NCBI GenBank assembly: GCA_963854835.1
Contig: OY978525.1
Location: forward strand, 79,010,628-79,074,627
Direction of reading: 5' to 3'
Length of the DNA: 64,000 bases
Source: Megamerina dolium
Taxonomy: Eukaryota > Arthropoda > Insecta > Diptera > Megamerinidae
Within the stretch, counting starts at the first letter, position 1. Each line of letters starts with the position of its first letter. Positions 36,186-45,783 of the stretch are shown here, one piece after another. The notes below the pieces were generated by a model. It made no database searches. It was not told the DNA's origin and saw only the letters and a list, made by a program, of their open reading frames with translations. Made by a program: the position numbers and the translations under genes.

Positions 36186-39100
36186 TTATACTTCCCCTCG
36201 ATATGGCGCAAGTCGCTCCAAGTGCACTACTTTAAACTTTGCTCTTTTATTCCAGGCACGTTGAATGCGATACACTACGTCATTTATCTTTGCTATAATC
36301 TCATATGCTCCTTCCCAATGAGTCTGTAGTTTAGGAGACAGGCCTTTCTTTCGTTGTGGATTATGAAGCATTACAAGCTCTCCTTCATAGAACCCTTTTG
36401 AATTTGCTTTCAAGTCATACCTGGCCTTCATCTTATCGCTTATCATCTGCGACCGCTCTCTGATGAACCGATGTACTTCATCCAACTGTTCCCGCTTTTC
36501 GCTAGTATAATTACCTTCGGTTGATCTCGTTGGTGTTACAACTCCAAATTTTAAATCAGCTGGCAGTCTTAACTCGTTTCCAAAAATTGCCATTGCCGGT
36601 GTAGTAGCCGTCGTATCATGTTGTGCGCATCGATATGCCATGAGGAACATTGGTATATGTACATCCCAGTCTCTTTGGTATTTATCTACGACTTTTCTCA
36701 AATATTCCTCCAAGGTACGGTTAAATCGTTCTACCATGCCATCAGATTGTGGATGCAAAGGTGTTGTACGAGTTTTGTATATACCCAGCATACGGCATAT
36801 CTCTTGGAATACAACTGATTCGAAATTTCGACCTTGGTCTGAGTGTAATTCCATCGGTACACCAAAACGAGTAATCCATTGGTTGACGAATACATCCGCA
36901 ACTGTACTAGCTTCTTGATTTGGAATGGAGTATACTTTAGGCCATTTACTGAAGTAATCTATAACCACCAGAATATACTTGTTTCCTGCGTTGCTTATTG
37001 GAAATGGTCCAGCGATGTCCATAGCAATTCGCTCAAATGGAGCACCCACGGTGTATTGGTGCATTTTACCCCGACTTTTCTTAGTGGGACCTTTGGCCAT
37101 TGCACATTGCTTACACTTCTGAATCCAATCAGCGACATGGTCATGACATCCAACCCAATAAAATCGTTTTTTTATTTTCTCGACGGTTCTGGTGATGCCC
37201 AAATGCCCTCCACTGGAGGCGTTGTGATACTCAGCTATCACTTCATTTATTCTTGCCTTGGGTACCACTAGAAGATCATTAGTGATTTTTTCCATCTTCA
37301 CTTTCCCATGCTCTGTATAAACATCCGTCTCGTAAGTGCAGGCTTTGCCACTGCGCCCAGTATGCCTTTGCTATTGGACTCTCATTAGCCATTTCTTGCC
37401 AATCTGGACGTATGCCCTGCTCCTTGTATTCCATAATCTTTACGAGATCTGGGTCGTTCCTCTGATCTTCTTGCACTAGTTCGGTGGTCCATGACTCCTC
37501 CGGCAATATATTTGTAAGTCGTATGTCGACAATGTGCTCCTTGCTTTCCACTCGAGAACAATGTTTACATTCCATTTTGCAAGGACGACGAGATAGAGCA
37601 TCCGCGTTGCCGTGATGTCCTCTTTTACGATGTTCGATGGTAAAATCATAACTCTGCAGCCTTTCAATCCAGCGCGCCAATTGTCCTTCCTGGTTTTTAA
37701 ATTGTAATAACCACCTTAGCGCTGCGTGGTCAGTTCGTAGATGAAATGACTGACCGTACAAGTATTTATGGAAATACTTTACACATTCCAGTATTGCGAG
37801 CAACTCTCTTCGAGTGACACAGTAGTTTCTTTCTGGCTTCGACAGGATTTTACTGTAGTATGCTATTACTTTTTCTTGCCCATCTATGATCTGAGAGAGC
37901 ACACTCCATAGCCACTCGCATCTGTGTCCAACACAAACTTTTGACCAGGTACTGGATACGTAATACTGGTGCTGAACAGAGTTTTTCTTTCAGCTGTTCG
38001 AATGCTTTCTGTTGGTCCTCGCCCCACACAAATGTTTTGTTCTTTCTTGTTAACTCATACAGACTGCTGGCGATGTTTGCAAATCCAGGAACAAATGGTC
38101 TATAGTAGGTGCATAAGCCTAGGAAGCTTCTTAACTCGTGAAGATTCGACGGAATAGGCCATTCTTGTACTGCTGCTACTTTCTCCTCGTCGGTATGTAC
38201 CCCTTCTGTTGTTACTTTATGACCAAGATATTAAACTTGTTGCCTGAAGAGTGAAAACTTTTTCATATTCAGTTTAAGCCCTGCTGATTGTATACGCTCA
38301 AATACTTCTTTCAACTTTTCCAGGTGGTCGTTAAAATCTTTTCCCATCACAATAATGTCATCGAGGTACACCAAGCACGTTTTCCAGTGTAGTCGTCTGA
38401 GTACACGCTCCATCAAACGTTCGAAAGTAGCTGGCGCATTGCATAAACCAAATGGCATGACTGTAAATTGCCATAGACCATCGCCAATACTGAAAGCTGT
38501 TTTCTCTTTGTCCTCCTTACCAAGTTCCACTTGCCAGTAGCCACTTTGCAAATCAAGAGTTGAGAACCACTTCGCACCAGATAGTGTGTCCAGAGTGTCA
38601 TCGATTCTTGGCAGTGGATAGCTGTCTTTTTTCGTAATATCATTTAGCTTTCTATAATCCACGCAGAATCGAGTACTTCCATCCTTCTTCTTTACCAGCA
38701 CAACTGTTGAACTCCATGGACTCGCTGATGGTTCAATAACACCTTGTTTCTGCATATCGGAAATCAGCTTAATGGCTTCGTCTCTTTTGGCCAATGGAAC
38801 TCGTCGTGGTGTTTGACGAATTGGTCTAGAATCACCGGTGTCAATGTAATGCTTCACGATGGTTGTTCGTCCTCCAGCTTTTCCATGTAAAGAAAAGATT
38901 GAACTGTATTTCTCCAATAGTTGTAAAGCCTTTTCTTTTTGCTGTTTGGTAAGCACACCTGAACATTCCTCCATCTGTGCTTTTATTTCCACCCTGACAG
39001 TTCCTTATCTTCCACTTTTTATCGACGAATCCTTTTCGCAGTCTACTACAGCAGTAACTTCATGGCAATGACCAATCACCATTCCTTTCTTTACAACTGT

Positions 39101-39590
39101 AGATGTATTAGTTGGATTTAATATTCGCACCGGTACTATTCCATTTTCTTTAGGTTCTACTAACGTCCTACCAAGTATGATGTTTTTATTCGTTATTTCT
39201 ATATCTGCTTCCACCACCCACAACTTGCCTGTCCCATCATCCACATTCATCTGTGCCCATATCACCGCTTCTGATTTTGCTGGAACCTCTTGGCGTTGAC
39301 ATGCCAGTACTCGTTTGATGTTCCCACTACGCTTGTAACCGATGATCAATGGTAGTTCCGTTGATTTAAATCTAACGTAAATCCGTTGTCAATCATAAAA
39401 TCAACACCAATTATTACGTCATCGATGATGTCTGCCACAATGAATTCATGTTCCCACGTGCAATTTCCAATAGATACTCGCTTCTTTATCTTACCCATAA
39501 TTTGTGCATCCTCACCCGTTGCTGTACGCAATTTTATTCCCATTAAAGGCTCAAACCTCTTTACCAAATGGCTCTTGATTATAGAATTGA
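36186..39590 (-). pseudogene. G3 Pol remnant
   Basis: Protease C-terminal part, RT with VYLDDIIVMG, RNase H and integrase are recognisable, but broken into four frames (39590-39346, 39349-39005, 38992-38231, then 37902-36186). One break is a 7-8 bp loss in the LDTDASGYG region near 37907. An RT-proximal stop occurs near 38231. Integrase HHCC and DDE residues are still readable. Confidence 0.85.
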
Positions 39591-40249
39591 AGCTTGAAGA
39601 TATTGAATGGCGTGCTTCCGTCAAATGTTGGTGGCTTTAGTTTGATTGTGCTTGAATCTCGAATCACTGATGTGGCTGGTCCATTTATTTTTAGTTGGTT
39701 GAGATCGTGCTGTAATTTCTCGAACTTATCTTCCAAATCATCTACATGTTCCTTGAGATCTGTAACCTTTTCATTAACGGCTCCGGATATTTCATCTACA
39801 TATTCTTTTAGTCCTGCAACTTTCCTATTAATAGCCCCAGAAATTTCTTGAAGTTTGTAGTTAATTGTCTTCTGGAACTCTCCCATAACGCTTTCTTGGC
39901 GAGACGAACCTTCTTGAATTTTCATACGCAATTCAGCCGAATGTTCTTGAAACTTGGAGTCAATGCGAGACGCATTTTCTTGTAGCTGTTGTTGTTGCAG
40001 CAGCATCATGGTTTTCATGAAATCCATGAGTTGACCACTCGAATCTATTTTGCTCTCTTCCTCAGCGTGCACAACTGCTTGTATATCGGCTTCCTCGAAG
40101 AACTCATGATCTTCTATATTAATTCCCTTAGCCTCCATAGCTTGCCTCAGCCTCACCAGCAGTTCCGGCTTTGCACCTGATGACGATAGATTCATCTCTA
40201 CCAACAGCTTTTTAAGCAGGTCCACTTTTAGTTGGTCAATTTTCACCAT
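39590..40249 (-). pseudogene. G3 Gag, C-terminally deleted
   Basis: The SAP-like N terminus and coiled coil are present. The frame then leaves gag at FNIFKLQF and enters pol at an IIKSHLVKRF segment. Capsid, zinc knuckle, frameshift signal and the protease DTGA are lost. The joined sequences share ATTC at the breakpoint. Confidence 0.85.
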
Positions 40250-41575
40250 CTTTACAGAATCCCACTTCTGACACCAATTGTTACGTTTTTATTCTGTGAG
40301 CGTTTAATTCTATTTGAATTACCTTGTTCGATCACTGGATTCTGTTAATAATAACTGCAACACTTATTTTATACAACTATATACAACAACAATTTATTTT
40401 AATAAACACTATTTACAATCAACTCTGTTTATAATCAACTATTTACAATATCACTTTAATGTACTTGCAACTTTTGCCTCTGTATCAATGTTTTCGCAAT
40501 CACGTTCGGAATTAGATTGATTTTCACTTCTCAACACTGGCTCTATTTATACTCTGTTGGCAACACCCCAGAATCTTCCTTTATCGAGATTCTTCTCTTC
40601 CTTTCTCGTTGGCTTGTTCTGGTTATCGTTTATTTCTTTTTGTTGACATTCGTTTCGATGCTGCCAATAGTGTCAGTCACAATAGTGATGAGTAACCAAC
40701 TATCGATACTCGTTACAATATATTTAGGAAATATATTATTATATTTGCAAAAAATGTATATTATTTAGCATTTACTAGTTTTACATGTAAATAAGTTCAT
40801 ATATGTAAAACATTATTAAAAATTTACAGGTAGATTAGAAACACAACCATGTGCATCATTAAATTCATTTCACCATGCATTTGACATTCTTTGAAGTATT
40901 TATTTTCGTTTACTTGGATTTCGGTAAGTGTGCATATTTATTTATTTAACTACAAAGAAATGTATTAATCTATTTATATTACAGATTTTCAAACGCATTT
41001 ACACAATTAATGTGGTAAAATACAATTTCCGGCGATGCGACTAAACTAGAAACTGATACAATAGCTGTGAGTTGTAGTGATGGTGAGTGGTTTCTATTTG
41101 TTATGTTCGCACATGTTTGTGAAGAATATGATTTAATTTCTTTATTTGTTGTAGAACAATGTTACAGATTTACATCGATGTGACTGAATCGGACATGGAG
41201 TATAGAATTGGAGTATATTTTGATGAATATTTTGTGCCAGCTGTGATTTGTGTACACCGTGTATTAGCATACTTACCGTTTATTTTCAGCCCTTAAAATG
41301 ACGTTTGACGTTTTTTCCAATTTAATTCTTGAAAGTGCTTTATAATGTATTTGTAATAGAAATAAGTGATGTTAATTACATACGAAGAAAAAAATGAAGC
41401 TTACACTGTATTAAATATGCTTGCATATCGGGTTTGCCTTGAAAATATATACGTGTAGTACTTAGTATATATTTAAATTAACAATGCGTCATAAAAGCGG
41501 CGAAACTCTTTAAAAAATTCTTTTTTTGTTGCTTTCTTCTACTGATTTAAAAATTTTGTTCAATATAAAGTATAT

Positions 41576-41980
41576 CCTAACGAGTATCGATGGTTGGTTA
41601 CTCATCACTGTTGTGACTAACACTATTGTGAATGACACGACTGTTGGCAGCATCGAAACAAATGTCAACAAAATGAATTAGGCGATAACCATAACAAGCC
41701 AACGAGAAAGAAACAGAAGAATCTCGATAAAAGGAGATTCTGCAGTGTTGTCACAGAGTATAAATAGAGCCAGTGTTGACAAATGGGTCAATTCGATTTC
41801 GAAAGTGATCGAGGTAACATCACACGATAGCAACTCAAATTAGAGAGTGGTTGTAAACCGAGTTGATTAAATACATTGTTGCTGTATATATACAAGTGTT
41901 ACAATTATTATTAACAGAATACAGTGATCGAACCAGGTTCATTCAAATAGAATTAAACGTTCACAAAATAAAACGTAACA
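41576..41980 (+). mobile_element. Old solo family G LTR
   Basis: A diverged LTR from CCTAACGAGTATCGATGG to ACGTAACA (405 bp), flanked by ATAT (41572-41575, 41981-41984). The normal first TG is CC here. A TATAAATA box remains near 41758. Confidence 0.75.
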
Positions 41981-42423
41981 ATATATATATTTAAGAAATA
42001 TGCGCTGATGTCCACCGCATCCTAAGGTGCACTTTCCAATTGTCCGCATTTTTCCATTTATCTAAAATAAAAGAACACCAGCATTTTACATAAATTGCTA
42101 TGAAATATAATCAAAACAAAAATTTGCATCTTACCGCTCTGTAAATATCAAATGGATATTATGATGCAAAACAATATAGGTGGTGTTATTACCTCATCTG
42201 TTTAGTTTTATGTTGGTGATTTGAATAGATGATTTCAGTTTTTAATTGCTTCAACGATATATTTCTTGTTGTTGTTGTTAGAAATACAAAATAAGAAATG
42301 ATTTCCAAAATGAACAGTTACTCGACAGTCAGTTCCAGTTGTTGTTCGCTATAGCAATCACGCTGTTCTTACTAGCAAAACCTTCTTACCACCCAACAAT
42401 TTAAAAGGCTACAATCTTCAGCA

Positions 42424-42704
42424 ACCGAGATTCTCGAGTGTTGCCACAAATAGGGCCAGTTGTTGACAAATTCAATTTAATTGAATCCCGAAAGTGATCG
42501 CGCAAACATTGATACGGTATCAGAGGCAGAAGTTACAAGTACATTAAAGAGTTATTGTAAATAGGTGACTGTAGAGTTGATTAAATACATTGTTGCTGTA
42601 TATAATTGTATAAAATAAGTGTTGCAGTTATCATTAACAGAATCCAGTGATCGAACAAGGCTGATTCAAATAGAATTAAACGTTCACAAAATAAAAACGA
42701 AACA
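42424..42704 (+). mobile_element. Fragment of a family G-like LTR
   Basis: Only the 3' two-thirds of an LTR, from GAGATTCTCGAGTGTTGCC to the end ACGAAACA. It is diverged, and joined on its left directly to repeat R sequence. Confidence 0.7.
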
Positions 42705-42875
42705 ATATTTATGTTTTTATTTTATTTTTATTGCTTTTTTTGTTTGCCTTCTATTTTCGTTTACTCGTTTTTGTATTTTGTACACATCTGTGTACAATCC
42801 GTTTCAGTGGAAAATTCAAATAGAAGTGGTTTTAGTTATTGTCAGTTGTCGTTTAATTAGCACCACCTGAAACGA

Positions 42876-43106
42876 GTGGGAAAACATATCAAAAAATTGC
42901 ACCGAATACAATCCAAGTGCCTGCGAATTATTGTAAACGCGCCTTGGTATATGAGGAAAATTAACATCCATCGAGATTTGAATGTACCCACAATTTCTGA
43001 AGAAGTTGCAAAGTCCTGCAAAAGCTACATTCAAAAATTACACAACCATCCGAATGCTCTTGCTAGGCAATTGTTGCTGAGCACAGGCCATCGACGACTA
43101 AAATGA
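42876..43106 (+). pseudogene. 3' tail of a jockey-like LINE ORF2
   Basis: An open segment with IQSKCLRIIVNAPWYMRK, IHRDLNVPTI and HPNALARQLL, the C-terminal tail typical of jockey-clade ORF2 proteins. The RT catalytic core is absent. It is distinct from the copy at 8884-10640. Confidence 0.75.
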
Positions 43107-43390
43107 AATGCCACATTGAATACGGTGTGTAAACCTAGCGACTCAACAAATTGTGATGGAACATCGGGAATATCATATAATTTTAAGTTAGTTTGTAAGA
43201 TTTGAATACTTATTGTGAGTTTCTCCGAATAGTAGAAAGTTTCAACAAATTCTTAGTATTTAAACAAAAAAAAAAGTCTTGTCAAAGGCGCCGTGCATAT
43301 GTATTGAGCAATTGTACTGGTATGTGTGATTATTTTAATCTCTTTTCTAGGTTTTCTAAGGTTAAAAGGTACTGTAGCTGGTTCGATTGC

Positions 43391-43920
43391 AGAATAAGAT
43401 CAAAGTTTTGGTTGCAATTTGCAATCCCGACAAAATACTCGAATTTTTTGCTTGCTGTAAAAGAAGCAGCCAATAACTAACTTTTTAACAGAAAAATTGA
43501 TAATGGCTGCAAATATGTCGGACCAAATGTGATGCTGCTAGATGATCAGTCTCCTAAACGAATTATTTTTGCTTTGTAAAACAACGATGCACTGAATTTA
43601 TATAATATCCTTATCCTTTAAAAAAAAAGCTAGACTGAAAATAAGTAAGGCTAGAAAAAGGCCACGAAGCTAAATCCTAAATTTCGAAGCTAAAAGACAA
43701 AAGAAAAAAAATAGAGAATCAAAAAAGCTAAACTGGCAACACTGATAATACTATTTGCAACTCTCTTACAAAAGAATGCAGCTTTTATACTTTTGTAAGC
43801 AACCTAAGCGCGATTTTTAAAAAATAAAAAATTGTCAAAAATCTGATGTGGGAGTGGACGACTTATTTCAGCCTTCACTGTAGTATTTTGACAAACTCCT
43901 TTTTTTCAAGAGTGTTTCAG
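43391..43920. other. Unassigned AT-rich spacer
   Basis: No gene was recognised. A short phrase, AAAAAAGCTAAACTGGCAACACTG near 43725, resembles the spacer around 21880 in the reverse sense. Confidence 0.4.
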
Positions 43921-43959
43921 AGCAGGAATATGTACCATGGACACCGAAACCTTTAAGGA

Positions 43960-44334
43960 GAATATGTGTTAAGAGACTGAGTCTGGCGATCAGACATTAG
44001 TGGCACCACCATCCAAAAAACGAGAAGCCACAGATGAAGACAATTTATTGAAACTAGCATGCCTCAAATTAACAAACAGTACAATGCCACATCTGCTTTA
44101 ACAAAAGTATGGGAAACTCAGTATGAGGAACTATCGAAAGCACAAAGAGTTTTTACCAGAACAATATTTGCGGAAGTTGTTTTTCACGGGTGTCTGGATA
44201 AACTTACAGAAAAAACTGATAAGGATATACACAAAGTTTTAAAAGGAGTTTCAGGACATAAACCCCATATGGCGATGAATATACACACTCTTCTCAATCA
44301 TGCACACTCAATCCTCTTCAAACCAGTATTTTGA
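43960..44334 (+). pseudogene. Harbinger partner protein, BESS-like C terminus
   Basis: One frame up to 44060 reads an acidic/basic linker (PPSKKREATDEDNLLKLACL). A frameshift then leads into QYEELSKAQRVFTRTIF and an AEVVFHGCLDKL helix. This pattern, a spacer followed by two amphipathic helices, is typical of BESS motifs in MADF-BESS proteins, which accompany transposases in PIF/Harbinger elements. It lies convergent to the transposase at 45784-47941, the arrangement expected for one element. No MADF part remains here. Confidence 0.5.
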
Positions 44335-44588
44335 ACAGCCGCTATTTTCTCCCTCGGGCTGAGCATACACAACCTTTTTGCGAAACAGTAGTCCAAAATA
44401 CCAGTCCAGTTATTACTACCCATCAAATGTTAGCGACCGAGACTCTACATCCAACGAACTCTTCAATAAATAAATGATTAAAATAGTTTTGCAAGTGATC
44501 AAAGTGTTTTTTTATTTAACATTTGTTACATTTATAATACAATTCATTGTTACTGTTTATATACGAGCACGGATTGATAATGAAGCTA

Positions 44589-45759
44589 CCTAAGTAAGAA
44601 AAAAAAATATTTTTTTTTTCAAAAACTATTTATTTCTCAACATAGTCTCCTTTTACTTCGACACACTTAGTAAGACGATATTCCAACAATTTTATACCAT
44701 CTGAATAATACGATTTCGGGAACCCCTCAAAATACGCGTTAGTTTCGGTAATCACTTCTTCGTTTGATCTGAATCTTTTTCCTACGAGCCATTTTTTCAA
44801 GTTTGGAAACAGGAAAAAGTCACTAGGAGCTAAATCTGGACTATAAGGTGGATGATCAACCAATTCGAAGTGTATTTCACGTAATTTTAGCATCGTATCT
44901 AATGCTATGTGAACCGGTGCGTTTTTTCACTTTTTTCTTCTTTAAATGTGTCGTTAAACGTACGATAATACTTTCCTGTGATTGTGGATCCTTTTTCACG
45001 ATAATCGATAAGCAATATTCCGAGTGCATCCCAAAATACAGTGGTCATAACCCTGCCAGCCGATTTCACTGCCTTGGCCTTCTTCGGAGAGCTTCCACCA
45101 GCTTCCATCCATTGTTTCGATTGATTTTTGGTTTCAGGTATGTAGTGGTGGACCCACGTTTCATCAACAGTTGTTAATCGATGCTAAAAATCAACAGGAT
45201 TACTCTTTATCATGTCCAAACACCGCTGTGAAATGGTCTCTCGAACTCGTTTTTGTTCAACACTGAGCAAACGCGGCACCCATCTTGCCGATAGCTTTTT
45301 CATATGCAAATGTTCATGCAAAATGTTACACACGTTCATATGAGATGGTTACCATTTCAACAATCTCACGCAACTTGACTCGGCGATCATTCATAACGAT
45401 ATCGAGGATTTTCTTGATATTTTCTTCAGTAACCACCTCTTTTGGCCTTCCTGTTGACGGTATTGTTGCAGTGCTTGTTCGGCCGCGTTTAAATTCAGCA
45501 ATCCAATATTTTACCATGTAATCTGACGGAGCAGACTCACTGTAATGTTTATCGAGCTTTTCTTTTGTCTCTTTCGCCGTTTTCCCTTTCAAATAATAGT
45601 GTTTAATCACAGCACGAAATTCGCTTTTTTCCATTTTTTAAGAAACACAAAGTTGTTTACTACTACGACTACAACTAATAAACTAATCGATGAATTTGGG
45701 TGAAATCGCAATTTCAAAAAAAAAGTTGTTGTGTTTGTGCTGCCTTTTTCGTACTTAGG
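44589..45759 (-). mobile_element. Degenerate mariner with 1.17-kb length
   Basis: Imperfect terminal inverted repeats start CCTAAGTA(A/C)GAAAAA at both ends, flanked by TA (44587-44588, 45760-45761). It lies between the two Harbinger genes. The transposase on the minus strand is broken and has lost one catalytic region. Confidence 0.85.
44630..45634 (-). pseudogene. Mariner transposase, frameshifted, second catalytic Asp deleted
   Basis: N-terminal helix-turn-helix region at 45634-45326 (MEKSEFRAVIKHYYLKG, STGRPKEVV). The first catalytic Asp is in TVDETWVHHY near 45150, and the third in HPPYSPDLAPSDFFLFP near 44830. The region that should hold the second (HQDNA box) runs from a KEEK stretch straight into NAPVHIALD, with a frame change near 44925. 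So a deletion removed the Asp. It differs from both the mauritiana relic and the DD41D elements. Confidence 0.85.
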
Positions 45760-45783
45760 TATCTTCTTTATTAATCCGTCCTC

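Larger units (their letters stand above)
23957..36574 (+). repeat. Tandem duplication, unit 2 (with later Gypsy insertion)
   Basis: This is the second copy of the unit. It contains about 6.66 kb of duplicated sequence plus the 5,955-bp Gypsy G1 with its target duplication. The excess over unit 1 is explained almost fully by MITE B being full-length here. At 36574 the duplicated part ends, but the Gypsy pol sequence continues uninterrupted into G3, so unit 2 keeps the ancestral right flank. Confidence 0.9.
35710..40717 (-). mobile_element. Gypsy G3, internally deleted
   Basis: Minus-strand element with ATAT duplication (35706-35709, 40718-40721), 3' LTR 35710-36147 and 5' LTR 40279-40717, polypurine tract at 36148-36160 and primer site at 40259-40276. 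About 0.9 kb is missing between mid-gag and the protease. The two LTRs differ at more than ten positions, unlike G1 and G4. Its right flank is the inverted repeat R and its left flank the relic integrase. Confidence 0.95.
40722..43390 (-). repeat. Repeat R, inverted third copy
   Basis: Reads as the reverse complement of 17880-19880, diverged by many substitutions. It lacks MITE B but holds its own insertions: a solo LTR (41576-41980), an LTR fragment (42424-42704) and a jockey fragment (42876-43106). Splice-like sequences (TTTCGGTAAGTG near 40920, TATTACAGATTTTC near 40980) coincide with the other copies. With units 1 and 2 it forms very long inverted repeats. Confidence 0.75.

Noticed and set aside
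24543..40717. CRISPR-like spaced repeats
   Set aside because: Repeats are LTRs and transposon copies at kilobase spacing in a eukaryotic genome; no short direct-repeat array was seen.
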